Source of the DNA: JAGKXC01 sp964554385
GTDB lineage: Bacteria > Bacteroidota > Bacteroidia > NS11-12g > UBA955
Length of the DNA: 50,945 nt
Direction: 5' to 3'
NCBI GenBank assembly: GCA_964554385.1
Contig: CAZKOM010000007.1
Span: 1 to 50,945, forward strand
The translations under genes and the position numbers were made by a program. The notes beneath the pieces were generated by a model, which searched no databases, was not told where the DNA came from, and was given only the letters and a program-made list of their open reading frames with translations. Positions 24,830 to 33,525 of this stretch are shown here, in pieces; the first letter of the stretch is position 1; every line of letters begins with the position of its first letter.

Positions 24830-27800
24830 AGTTTGGTTTTACTCAGCGGATCTAAACGGAAGCTCAAACTAGCATTTATACGAATTCGTTGATTCCAATT
24901 ACTCGGTGAATTGTCCAATAGATTTTGGCTCTGCACAATGGGTAAGTATAGGCCAAACATTTCGCTGAATTTAACGCCGATTCCTGAGCTCCACGCGAGT
25001 TCCCCTTTCGCTAAACTTGTAGGAGTTGCACCCGTGGTTGGATTGAATGCGGTGAAATATCCCACATCACCAAAAATCCCTAAAAATGATGGTCCAATTG
25101 GGAAAGGGATGTAGAAATTGCCTGTAAATACTTGTTGGCTATTGAGTCCAGTTCCGCTTAGATTCCTAAATCCTCCTTGGTTATTGCCGCGTTGTTGACT
25201 CCAAGTTTGGGAGTTACTGGCATCGCCGGATCTGTTTAAGAAAATTTCATCGTTGAAATAATCGCGTGTACCGGGAGTGCCGGTTAATGAAAGTGATAAT
25301 GGAGATACCCCATCAATATTTTCGCCCGTTTTGTTTGGACTAATTGTGTGTTTTATCCCCCAAACATTACCGGCATATAGGCGCATGGTGATTTGGCGCT
25401 TTTTCGTGTAGGTATAGCTGGCTTTCCAAGATAATTCACTTTGATGCGCACTGGTGATTTTTTGGTCTGTTCGGTAGCGGAAACTATTGAAGTTCCGCAT
25501 TGGAGTATCCACGTTATTGATAGATTGAACCAAGTAATTGTGCTTAGCCATGAAAGTCCAATTCCATTTTGTCGAATTATTTGATAAGATATATTGCAAT
25601 CGGCCACCTGAAGTTGTAATAGTATTTGTTTCGAAGGTCACTGCCGTATTAGGTAAAATTCCGTTGCGAGGTGGTAAAATTACCTTTTGATAGTCGGTTC
25701 TAACCAACCCTTGAAGTTCTATCGATTGATCATAATCCGATTTGGGTTTATTGCGATTTCCCAAGGTGAATTTCAAGTATGGATTGATGAGTATATAACG
25801 ATTGGTTGGCATTAGAGGTAAGAAACTTTCGGATGAAGTGGAAGATGAATTTTCTTGATAAAGTGCTTTTTCGCTTTTGTCAATCCCGCTTTTATTAATC
25901 GTGTTGTTCAAATTATAAGAATGTACCCAAATCCCGCTGCTAATGGTTTTAAATCGCTGTTGGGGATGCCAATTTCGGTAAATCAAACCCGATCCCACCA
26001 ACGCATTGCGGCCAGTAGAATAAAACGGGCTAAATACGTAGCTTGTCTTTTTTAATGGGATACCCTGATTGTGGAAAGTAACGCCTAACATCATACGGTC
26101 TTGCGCATTCCAACCCAATGCTGGCAAAAGGAAAATATTGGATCTGCCGGGTTCTTGATTTCCGCTAATTAATTCAAATTTTGGACTTTTCGCATTCGGA
26201 AGAAAAAACCGATTTTTATATAAATTATTGTGTCTGTGTACCTCTGGAACTCGTTTGTAGGGGTCAATTACCACTTTGGTAACTTCCATGCCATTGTACT
26301 TACTGTCTAATTTGAATTGAACCAACGATTTGTTTTTTGAGGTAGGAAGTGCCCAATCAATGGCCAGTAAACTGTCGTTGGAATACAAACCAACGGGCAT
26401 GGGTGCTGTGATTTGTCCTTTGTTTTTTAGAATTACTTGGTAATCAATTTTAGAATTGCTGAAAGAACTGAGATCCTTAACTTTATAATCGATGAATTTA
26501 GTGCTTTGAATCAAGTCATCAAATAGCCAGCCAAGATCTGTTTCGCTGATTTTTTGGCTAAGGTCACGTAAGTCTTCGGGCTGAGGGTGTTTGAATTTCC
26601 ATTGGTTGAAATAGGAATGGAAAATGGAATCGAACAATTTATCCCCTAAATAGGCTTTTAACATAGTGAATACCAATCCCGTTTTTTGATACATCACTAT
26701 TCCGTAGTTCGTGGATGTGAAATCAGCGGAATGGGTACATATCGGTTGATCCATGCCATTAGATGCAAAAAATCGGTAGGCAATATCGCCTTCATCGTGG
26801 TGACTGAAATCTTCTAAATGGAATTTTGCTTTTGATTTTTCAGACATCCCCAAGGTGCTGTATAAGTACTTATTATTGGGGTATTTGGTTTCCATGTAGC
26901 GCATTTCGTTTAAGGTGTTTAGACCTTCATCCATCCAGCCATTATCGCGTTCGTTGCTACCCAAAATTCCATAGAACCAATTATGTCCTACTTCATGAAC
27001 AATTACAACTTCTAGCTGCATATCGCTACTTACATTGCCAATTACGGTTACGTTTGGGTATTCCATGCCGCCGCCTGCACTAATTGTTCCATCTACTGCG
27101 GTTACCTGATTATAAGGATAATCTCCATTCCACAGGGAGTAATAGTAGGTTCCATCTTGAATATATTCTTGTGCGTACTGCCATTTTTCGGCATTCGCGG
27201 GCGTGTATAATGTCCAGGTGGTAACGGTCCGTTTGCTGTGTGGTAACTTTACCGACCCTTTATTTACGATAAACGATTTATCGGCAAACCAGGCAAAATC
27301 ATGCACATTGGATTGTTTATAATGCAGGGTTTTCCATTTTTTACTGGAGGGGATTGTCGAATCGGTTAGGTTTAAAAATTCCGATTTCCCTTTTCCTCCC
27401 AAACGTTTCATTACGGGTTTAACGGGAGTGGTTCCCGCTAAATAATCCATTCTTGCAATTTCGCTTTCGGTTTGTAAATCGCCTGTGTCTCCTACGATAT
27501 AATTGTCTGGTAGTGTGATTTTTACATCAAAGGTGCCATACTCAGAGTAAAACTCGCCTTGGTTGAGGTAAGGCATTTCGTGCCAACCATTTTTGTCGAA
27601 AACTGCTGGTTTTGGATACCATTGGGTAATTTGATAGGCTTGGCCAATATGACCCAACCGAGACACACGGGCATTGGGGATTTGAACTTTAAATGTAGTG
27701 CCGATGGTGATGGAATCGCCGGGCATCAGTGGCTCAGGCAGCTGCACATAAGCTATGTCTTGATGCTCCTTGTGATAACTCCATTGCAAAGGCTGCACTT

Positions 27801-28398
27801 TTAGCATTTTATCTTGGATTTCATCGCTCCCATAAAAGCGAATACTTCCATTTTTATCGATAGGAGTGATGAAGTTGATGGAGTCGATGTAGCCCAAATT
27901 CTCAGGAGTTTCTCCATTTAGGAAATTCTTTCCACTTTTGGCTAATTGCTTGGCAAGGGCTGTTTTACTGTTTTTGTACGCGTTGGCCCATAAATGGATG
28001 GGAATTTGAGAAATGGGTTGTGGAGAATGGTTTATGTACTTGAATTGGCAATTGCCGTGTAGCTGATGATTCTGGTCGTCTAATTTTACATGAACGGTGT
28101 AATGGACTTCTTGTTGCCAATAATCTTGTGTAAGTGGGGGGAGTTTGATGTCGATTTGGCGTTGATCTACATTTGGCGATTCTTTTAACCTGCTGTAGGG
28201 TTTGATTGAACTATTGACTAGAATGGTATGGGTGGGTTGTGATATTGGAAGAACTTTTGCTTGGGTTGAGCTTGCGACGCTGTGGCTGGAGCTGTAGCGG
28301 TTGTAGTTTGGTTGTGGCTTGGCTTGGTTATTTGCTTGACTGCTGTTGGAAAAACTCATCAATCCAACCAAGGCAATGGCCGTAAAAATCGAACGCAT
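24826..28398 (-). CDS. M1 family metallopeptidase with C-terminal barrel-like extension
   Basis: The 1190-residue protein has a signal peptide (MRSIFTAIALVGLMSFSNSSQA). The zinc motif is HEVGH at about 468-472, with the third ligand Glu 18 residues on (NGWMDEGLNTLNE) and the substrate-anchoring GGGMEYPN upstream. The peptidase part ends near residue 735. About 450 extra residues follow, with many Tyr/Trp-ended strands (SSGIWVHSYNLNN, FMAKHNYLVQSI, ASYTYTKKRQITMRLYAGN) and a C-terminus ISLSFRLDP-like (NASLSFRLDPLSKTKL) that resemble an outer-membrane barrel. So the enzyme may be fixed in the outer membrane. The TAGATTTG box ends three bases before the ATG; a TTG two codons earlier is not preferred. 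Confidence 0.9.
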   Translation of the reverse strand: MRSIFTAIALVGLMSFSNSSQANNQAKPQPNYNRYSSSHSVASSTQAKVLPISQPTHTILVNSSIKPYSRLKESPNVDQRQIDIKLPPLTQDYWQQEVHYTVHVKLDDQNHQLHGNCQFKYINHSPQPISQIPIHLWANAYKNSKTALAKQLAKSGKNFLNGETPENLGYIDSINFITPIDKNGSIRFYGSDEIQDKMLKVQPLQWSYHKEHQDIAYVQLPEPLMPGDSITIGTTFKVQIPNARVSRLGHIGQAYQITQWYPKPAVFDKNGWHEMPYLNQGEFYSEYGTFDVKITLPDNYIVGDTGDLQTESEIARMDYLAGTTPVKPVMKRLGGKGKSEFLNLTDSTIPSSKKWKTLHYKQSNVHDFAWFADKSFIVNKGSVKLPHSKRTVTTWTLYTPANAEKWQYAQEYIQDGTYYYSLWNGDYPYNQVTAVDGTISAGGGMEYPNVTVIGNVSSDMQLEVVIVHEVGHNWFYGILGSNERDNGWMDEGLNTLNEMRYMETKYPNNKYLYSTLGMSEKSKAKFHLEDFSHHDEGDIAYRFFASNGMDQPICTHSADFTSTNYGIVMYQKTGLVFTMLKAYLGDKLFDSIFHSYFNQWKFKHPQPEDLRDLSQKISETDLGWLFDDLIQSTKFIDYKVKDLSSFSNSKIDYQVILKNKGQITAPMPVGLYSNDSLLAIDWALPTSKNKSLVQFKLDSKYNGMEVTKVVIDPYKRVPEVHRHNNLYKNRFFLPNAKSPKFELISGNQEPGRSNIFLLPALGWNAQDRMMLGVTFHNQGIPLKKTSYVFSPFYSTGRNALVGSGLIYRNWHPQQRFKTISSGIWVHSYNLNNTINKSGIDKSEKALYQENSSSTSSESFLPLMPTNRYILINPYLKFTLGNRNKPKSDYDQSIELQGLVRTDYQKVILPPRNGILPNTAVTFETNTITTSGGRLQYILSNNSTKWNWTFMAKHNYLVQSINNVDTPMRNFNSFRYRTDQKITSAHQSELSWKASYTYTKKRQITMRLYAGNVWGIKHTISPNKTGENIDGVSPLSLSLTGTPGTRDYFNDEIFLNRSGDASNSQTWSQQRGNNQGGFRNLSGTGLNSQQVFTGNFYIPFPIGPSFLGIFGDVGYFTAFNPTTGATPTSLAKGELAWSSGIGVKFSEMFGLYLPIVQSQNLLDNSPSNWNQRIRINASLSFRLDPLSKTKL

Positions 28399-28401
28399 CA
28401 A

Positions 28402-28409
28402 CAAATCTA
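28402..28409 (-). promoter_or_regulatory. -7-like box TAGATTTG directly before the M1 peptidase start
   Basis: On the minus strand TAGATTTG ends three bases before ATG 28398. The nearest upstream TTG is 25 bases away, somewhat far. If used, transcription would start at or next to the start codon. Confidence 0.4.
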
Positions 28410-28613
28410 TTTATTTAATGCGTGGAAATTAAATCAACCCCTGAAAACTTGGCGAAAATCTACGAGGTATTATCGATTTTTTATGGGTGTAATGGGGGTT
28501 GAACCGTGTAGCTTTGGCTTGAATCAGAAAATTATATTGAGTTATAAATAATTAGGTGCTATCGTTATCGGTGGATTGGGCTGAGAATAATCGTGATAAG
28601 CAGATTGGTGGAG

Positions 28614-29609
28614 TTACTCAATTTTATAGGCTAAGGAAAATACAGGAACGGCAAAATTCTGCCCTGGATTGGCGATATACCAAACCCCAATATCCCAGGT
28701 TGCTTTTTTGTTGTTATAAATTCTCCACGATGGACCGCCAAATAAAATTTCCTCCTCGGGTATGTAATAGAATTCGGTTTGAAAACTTACGTTTTTACCA
28801 GTTCGTATATTACCCGCTAAGCCGAGGATCAATCTGCCGTTGTTATCCCGGCCTTCATTAATGGTAATCGGTTTTTGATTGATATTGTCCCAAGAATCTC
28901 GAGTATTTTCTAGTGAAACCATACCATAACCTAACGAGGCAGTGATGTGTTTTTCTTCATGACCCAAGGTGGCGTTGGCAAACCCTATTCCTAGATAGGT
29001 TTTGGGACTAGCCCATGATAGATTTCCAGCTTGTGCGCCGAGAGAAAAAGCGAGATTTTCGCTTGCTGTTAAGCTGTATTTTAATGTGGCTGTAAGCGGC
29101 ACGCCAATGATGCTAGTACCAACCCCTGCCGAAAATTTGTCGGTAATACCATACTGAAATTGAAGGCTTAAAAAATAAACGGATTGAAAATAGCCCTCAC
29201 CTTTTTTAATAGGGTAAGCGGTGGGAGTGTACAGATATCTGCTGGGGTGTGGGTTGGGGTAATAAATGTTCCCGCCAACTTTTTGGTTTCGTTCAATGGG
29301 TTGGATTTTTTTAATGGTGTAAGCGGGGATGATCACCAATCGTCCATCTGTTAGTTGAACAGTTACTTCGCGCATGTCTTGGGATTTTACAATTCCAATT
29401 AAATCGGTGCCGTCGTTGAGTAAAATCATCGACAAACTATCTGTTTTCGTGCTGTCTATTGCGTACTTGTTAGAAACGTATTTAATAGATACCTCTTTTG
29501 AATTTAAGTGTATTCCAAAAGAATGGTTTTCCAATTTTGCTGCATTCCCTGAAGTTAAAAATGTTAATGAAACTATGGAAATGAAGGTGTATTTTATGAT
29601 TGAATTCAT
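28614..29609 (-). CDS. Predicted outer-membrane protein with small SH3-like segment
   Basis: The 331-residue protein starts at MNSIIKYTFISIVSLTFLTSGNAAK (signal peptide). At about residues 55-100 it has a small beta module (ILLNDGTDLIGIVKSQDMREVTVQ, PAYTIKKIQPI). From about 120 on it shows a barrel-like pattern: GEGYFQSVYFLSLQFQYGITDKFSAGVGTSI, NLAFSLGAQAGNL, HITASLGYGMVSL, and a last strand FAVPVFSLAYKIE. The family is common in Bacteroidota but of unknown role as far as I know. Its likely promoter box CAAAGTTA (minus TAACTTTG, 29649-29656) lies 39 bases upstream. Confidence 0.75.
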   Translation of the reverse strand: MNSIIKYTFISIVSLTFLTSGNAAKLENHSFGIHLNSKEVSIKYVSNKYAIDSTKTDSLSMILLNDGTDLIGIVKSQDMREVTVQLTDGRLVIIPAYTIKKIQPIERNQKVGGNIYYPNPHPSRYLYTPTAYPIKKGEGYFQSVYFLSLQFQYGITDKFSAGVGTSIIGVPLTATLKYSLTASENLAFSLGAQAGNLSWASPKTYLGIGFANATLGHEEKHITASLGYGMVSLENTRDSWDNINQKPITINEGRDNNGRLILGLAGNIRTGKNVSFQTEFYYIPEEEILFGGPSWRIYNNKKATWDIGVWYIANPGQNFAVPVFSLAYKIE

Positions 29610-29679
29610 AGGCGTTATAAAAATAAGTATTCGTCTAATTATTATATCCAAAGTTAGAGCATTAAAAAGGAAGAATTAA

Positions 29680-29691
29680 TGACAATTGTCA
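29680..29691. promoter_or_regulatory. 12-bp palindrome between divergent genes
   Basis: TGACAATTGTCA is a perfect palindrome between the outer-membrane protein gene (minus) and the VOC-mbnP-mbnH genes (plus). The same half-sites (AATTGTC, GACAATT) recur as a spaced inverted repeat at 33499-33519, ahead of another gene of the same block. Confidence 0.4.
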
Positions 29692-29737
29692 GCAGTGAAC
29701 GTCCATTTTGTATTGAAAAGGTCAATATCTTCGTACA

Positions 29738-30187
29738 ATGGAAACTACCTCAACGATGCAAGGTCACTCTGCTTCTATTTCGGCCAAAATGACCTTTATT
29801 AATTTGCCGGTATCGGATTTAAAAGCAACCATGGATTTTTTTTCCGGATTAGGATTTTCATTTAATCCGATGTTTACAGGTGAAACGGCTGCCGCTATGG
29901 TTATCAATGAAACTACGGTTGCAATGTTATTGATACATGAGCATTTTAGTCAATTTACTCGAAAATCTATATCCGATGCTCGCACACAAACCGAAGTTTT
30001 GATTGCATTGCAATTGGAATCAAAGGAAGCTGTTGACTCAATGGTTGCGCAGGCGATATCCTTAGGAGGTAAACTTTATGCAGAGCCTGCAGACTATGGA
30101 TGGATGTATCAACATAGTTTCGAGGATTTGGATGGGCATCAATGGGAAGTGATGTATGCAGATTTAAGTAAGCTACCAGGGAATTAA
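29738..30187 (+). CDS. VOC/glyoxalase superfamily protein
   Basis: The 149-residue protein has two beta-alpha-beta-beta-beta units: MTFINLPVSDLKATMDFFSGLGFSF with MVINETTVAMLLIHEHF, and SKEAVDSMVAQAISLGGKL with SFEDLDGHQWEVMYAD. It belongs to the metal-binding VOC family (glyoxalase, dioxygenase, fosfomycin resistance relatives); its end GHQWEVMYAD is the common lactoylglutathione-lyase-like variant. The substrate is unknown. A TATCTTCG box (29726-29733) ends four bases before the ATG. It may be the first gene of the unit with the MbnP- and MbnH-like genes (23 bases to the next start). Confidence 0.85.
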   Translation: METTSTMQGHSASISAKMTFINLPVSDLKATMDFFSGLGFSFNPMFTGETAAAMVINETTVAMLLIHEHFSQFTRKSISDARTQTEVLIALQLESKEAVDSMVAQAISLGGKLYAEPADYGWMYQHSFEDLDGHQWEVMYADLSKLPGN

Positions 30188-30210
30188 TTAATAACATCGA
30201 ATTCGCAGAT

Positions 30211-30924
30211 ATGCGTAAATTTCTCTTGTTGGTATTTGCATTTATTGCTCCTGCATTTTTATTATCAATACCCCCTCGAAATCATCAGTCCTATATAGTT
30301 ATACAATTCAATCAGGGCAAAAAACCTCTGAATATTGGGGACACGATTTACATGGAAGGCGGGAGATTTGTAGTTTCCTCATTTAAGTTTTATTTGGGGA
30401 GTTTGAATGGTATAGCCAAGCAAGGTAAGAGAATCAAGATGATGTTTTCGGAGCAATTGATTGATTTGTCTCAAACAAATATTCATAAAATATCTGTTTC
30501 AATCCCAAAACGCAGGAAGATGGACAGCATAGAAATTGGGATCGGCATAGACAGTGCAGCCCATAGAACGGTTGCCTTTACTAATGATTTAGATCCCGTG
30601 AATTCAATGTATTGGGCATGGCAAAGTGGCTTTATTCAATTGAAGTTAGAAGGACAGTGGATTCAACAAGTGAATAACGCTGTACCTATTGAATGGCATT
30701 TAGGAGGTTACCGTTGGCCCAATTCCACGGCAAGAACCATACAGTATCCAATAGGAGTTTATCCCTTGAATGAAACATTATTGGCAATTGACATCCTGCC
30801 GTTATTAGAAGGGGGCTTGAAAAAATATTCAAATAAAATAATGTCGCCGGGCGAACCAGCCGCTAAATTGATGGATGTTTTTGCACGATCTTGTATTCAA
30901 ATTTATCCGGGTAAGTCAAAATAG
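30211..30924 (+). CDS. MbnP-like periplasmic protein (copper-binding family)
   Basis: The 237-residue protein has a signal peptide (MRKFLLLVFAFIAPAFLLSI). Its pattern follows the MbnP family: GGRFVVSSFKFYLGSLNGI (beginning of the core), IEIGIGIDSAAHRT, the hallmark MYWAWQSGFIQLKLEGQW (133-150) and IEWHLGGYRWP (160-170). In the described MbnP proteins a Trp is oxidised to kynurenine by the partner MbnH, which makes a copper site. Here Trp135, Trp137, Trp150, Trp162 and Trp169 are candidates. The mbnH-like gene follows after 62 bases. The methanobactin precursor gene is not seen, as in most MbnP/MbnH pairs outside methanotrophs. Confidence 0.85.
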   Translation: MRKFLLLVFAFIAPAFLLSIPPRNHQSYIVIQFNQGKKPLNIGDTIYMEGGRFVVSSFKFYLGSLNGIAKQGKRIKMMFSEQLIDLSQTNIHKISVSIPKRRKMDSIEIGIGIDSAAHRTVAFTNDLDPVNSMYWAWQSGFIQLKLEGQWIQQVNNAVPIEWHLGGYRWPNSTARTIQYPIGVYPLNETLLAIDILPLLEGGLKKYSNKIMSPGEPAAKLMDVFARSCIQIYPGKSK

Positions 30925-30986
30925 GGTAATCGTAAAATGATAATTTGCGTGAATCAAGGAGATTCTAATTGTAGATAAACGATAAA

Positions 30987-31991
30987 ATGCGAACAGGAAG
31001 GATAGTTATTTTTTCAATGTTATCCATGCTTGCCGCCGGTTGGATTTCGATTCGATGGCGACCAGAATTGCCTCAGAATTTCCCCCAACCGTTGAACGAG
31101 AAGTTGAATAAAGGGTTAAAAAGAACGGCAATTCAATTGGGTAGGTATTTGTTTTTTGATCCGATTTTATCTGTCGATAGTTCAATCTCTTGTGCATCCT
31201 GTCATTCACCATTAAATGCTTTTGCCCACAATGATCACGCGTTAAGTCATGGAATTGGGGATTCTGTACTAAAACGAAATGCTCCGGCCTTGTTTAATTT
31301 GGCATGGCAACCGAGTTTTATGTGGGATGGCTCTATTCATCGATTGTATGCTCAGCCGGTAGTGCCAATTGAAAATAAAAGGGAAATGGGTAGTTCGTTG
31401 AAAGAGGTCATGTTTAGATTAAATCGTTCTGAATTTTATCGTAAGCAGTTGCGGCTAGTATTTGGGAAAGCAAATTGGGACACGGATGTTTTGTTGTTAG
31501 CCTTGGAGGCTTTTCAGCTGTCTTTGATTTCGGCAGATAGCAAATACGATAAGGTACAACGTGGCGAGAAGGGGGTTGTTTTAACCCAGCAAGAACAAAA
31601 TGGATATCAATTATATCGGCAAAAATGCAGTAGTTGTCATCGTGAGCCTTTGTTTTCTGACTTTAGTTTTCAACGTAATTATTTAGTTGGCAATGTAATG
31701 GGAGATTTGGGGAGGTACGAGGTGACGGGGCTGGTTGGAGACTCATTTCGATTTAAAGTGCCGAGTTTACGGAATTTGAAATATACCTTACCATACATGC
31801 ACGATGGAAGATTTAACTCATTGTCATCGGTAATGCGGCATTACAATTCTTTGGGTGAATTGAATGGGGTATCAATGCATTTAACCGACAATGAACAGCG
31901 AGATTTAATCGCATTTTTACTCACTTTAACCGATGAAGAATTTGTACGAAATAAAAACTATCATTTCCCCAAAGAAAGAATTAAGGATTAA
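30987..31991 (+). CDS. Di-haem cytochrome c peroxidase / MauG superfamily, MbnH-like
   Basis: The 334-residue protein has an N-terminal signal/anchor helix (about 7-22) and two CxxCH haem c sites (CASCH, 69-73; CSSCH, 214-218). The family marks LGRYLFFDPILSVDSSISCASCH, RNAPALFNLAWQPSFMWDG and FKVPSLRNLKYTLPYMHDGRF are present. In VMRHYNSLG (about 282-290) a Tyr (286) lies where MauG has its Tyr haem ligand and bacterial peroxidases have Met, so it is a MauG/MbnH-type oxidase candidate. Two haems and the neighbouring MbnP-like gene support a role in oxidising Trp of MbnP. It would act in the periplasm and needs the cytochrome c maturation system. Confidence 0.9.
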   Translation: MRTGRIVIFSMLSMLAAGWISIRWRPELPQNFPQPLNEKLNKGLKRTAIQLGRYLFFDPILSVDSSISCASCHSPLNAFAHNDHALSHGIGDSVLKRNAPALFNLAWQPSFMWDGSIHRLYAQPVVPIENKREMGSSLKEVMFRLNRSEFYRKQLRLVFGKANWDTDVLLLALEAFQLSLISADSKYDKVQRGEKGVVLTQQEQNGYQLYRQKCSSCHREPLFSDFSFQRNYLVGNVMGDLGRYEVTGLVGDSFRFKVPSLRNLKYTLPYMHDGRFNSLSSVMRHYNSLGELNGVSMHLTDNEQRDLIAFLLTLTDEEFVRNKNYHFPKERIKD

Positions 31992-32015
31992 ACTTTTGGG
32001 CGTTATTTTCGTCTC

Positions 32016-33455
32016 ATGGATATGGATTTGAATCATAACACAATTGTGCAATTAGATACTTGCAGCAATACTTGCACCTATGCAGCCTTTTTGAAGCGAT
32101 TTGGATCAATGATTTTGCTTGTGTTCCTTGGATTTCAAGCAGTTTCATTATCGGCACAAACGGATCCCGCAATAATCTCATGGTTACAAAATACAACCAA
32201 AACGGGCAGTTATTATTCTTCTGGGAATTCTACTGCTATCGATAATGGAATATTGGTAAACTGTCAGTCTGTGAAATATTCCAATTCCTTTGTGTATGTA
32301 GAAACGAAAGGTATACCGGCATACCCAACGGGCCCTTTTTTAGACGGGAATCCTTCGCAAGCCCAATCGCAAAATGCAATTTTTAAATTTCCATTGAATC
32401 CTCAAAAAAACACGGGTACTCCAACAGCGACAAGTTTAGGGAATATTGGTGTTTTTATTAATGGTGTTGCCTTGTTTGATTTTCAAGATGGGGTTGCGTG
32501 GAACACCGCTACAAATTCGTGGTGTGGCGGTCCGGGAAATCCACCTTGTACAGGAACAAAATATTGGACTAGGGATGCTGTTGTATTTGAACGGAAAGGA
32601 TTTGATTGTTCTAAAGGTCATCCGGCCATGGGGAATTATCACCACCATCAAAATCCATCTGCGTTTAAATTGGATAAGCAAGTTATTTCAACCATTTGTA
32701 ATTTGTATGATGCCGATGGGCTATACCGAATCGATTCTGGGGTGCATTCACCATTAATTGGTTACGCATACGATGGTTTCCCAATTTACGGTGCTTTGGG
32801 ATATAAAAATGCAGACGGCACTGGTGGGGTAGTTCGTATGAAATCATCGTATCAGTTGCGTTCAATTTCCACAAGAACTCAATGGGCTGATGGAACGGAT
32901 GTTCCTGATGGTCCGGCGGTAAATTCGACCTATCCGTTGGGAACGTTTAAGGAGGATTATGAATTTAAGGCACCAATTTCGGAGGATTTTTTGGATGAGC
33001 ACAACGGTAGATTTTGCGTTACCCCTGAATATCCTCAGGGTACTTATGCCTATTTCACAACGGTGGATGAAAATAATAATTCCGCATTTCCTTATGTTGT
33101 AGGTCCCACGTTTTATGGAGTTAAATCGGTTCAAAAAGTAACAAATATTGGTGAAACTACTACTGAATACAAAGCTACGGCCAAGGTGAAAGATGCGTCG
33201 ATGCCAGTAACTTCTGTGCGCGTGACACCAAATCCTGCTTCGGAATTGGTGGCGGTTCAGTTAGGCGGACTTCAACGTACTGATGTTTTGATTTCTTTGA
33301 TAGATTTATCAGGGAGAGTGATTGCAGAAAAGACGATTACTGCGGGTAGTACTTTGGGCTTTTTTGAATTGCAATCGGTTTACAGTGGGAATTACTTGCT
33401 GAAAGTAACTTCGGGTACTTCCGTAGAAACGATACAACTCGTTGTGAAACATTGA
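32016..33455 (+). CDS. YHYH-domain protein with T9SS sorting domain
   Basis: The 479-residue protein has a long n-region before its signal helix (MILLVFLGFQAVSLSAQ, 32-48). The YHYH family is shown by GVFINGVALFDFQDG, the His cluster GNYHHHQNP (206-214), IGYAYDGFPIYGALGYKNADG, and LDEHNGRFCVTPEYPQGTYA. Residues about 405-479 (VRVTPNPASELVAVQLGG ... ETIQLVVKH) form a type A T9SS sorting domain, so it is sent across the outer membrane. Function is unknown; the His and Cys richness fits metal binding. The box TATTTTCG (32004-32011) ends four bases before ATG 32016, supporting this start; an inner Met32 could also serve. Confidence 0.85.
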   Translation: MDMDLNHNTIVQLDTCSNTCTYAAFLKRFGSMILLVFLGFQAVSLSAQTDPAIISWLQNTTKTGSYYSSGNSTAIDNGILVNCQSVKYSNSFVYVETKGIPAYPTGPFLDGNPSQAQSQNAIFKFPLNPQKNTGTPTATSLGNIGVFINGVALFDFQDGVAWNTATNSWCGGPGNPPCTGTKYWTRDAVVFERKGFDCSKGHPAMGNYHHHQNPSAFKLDKQVISTICNLYDADGLYRIDSGVHSPLIGYAYDGFPIYGALGYKNADGTGGVVRMKSSYQLRSISTRTQWADGTDVPDGPAVNSTYPLGTFKEDYEFKAPISEDFLDEHNGRFCVTPEYPQGTYAYFTTVDENNNSAFPYVVGPTFYGVKSVQKVTNIGETTTEYKATAKVKDASMPVTSVRVTPNPASELVAVQLGGLQRTDVLISLIDLSGRVIAEKTITAGSTLGFFELQSVYSGNYLLKVTSGTSVETIQLVVKH

Positions 33456-33498
33456 TTTTTGCCGATTTATTAATTGAAAGCAGCAAAAAAGTGCATTT

Positions 33499-33519
33499 AA
33501 TTGTCTTATTTAGACAATT
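33499..33519. promoter_or_regulatory. Inverted repeat just before the T9SS propeller gene
   Basis: AATTGTC and GACAATT are separated by TTATTTA and end six bases before the ATG 33526. It could be an operator sharing half-sites with the palindrome at 29680, or an mRNA hairpin at the ribosome entry. There is no U tract, so termination is unlikely. Confidence 0.35.
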
Positions 33520-33525
33520 GTTTAC

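Noticed and set aside
26826..27083. Plus-strand frame opposite the M1 peptidase active-site region
   Set aside because: Shadow of the conserved HEVGH region; rich in Cys/Tyr/Arg as expected from an antisense frame.
30211..31991. A full methanobactin biosynthesis locus around the MbnP/MbnH-like genes
   Set aside because: No MbnB/MbnC-like genes or precursor peptide seen; only the MbnP/MbnH part is supported.
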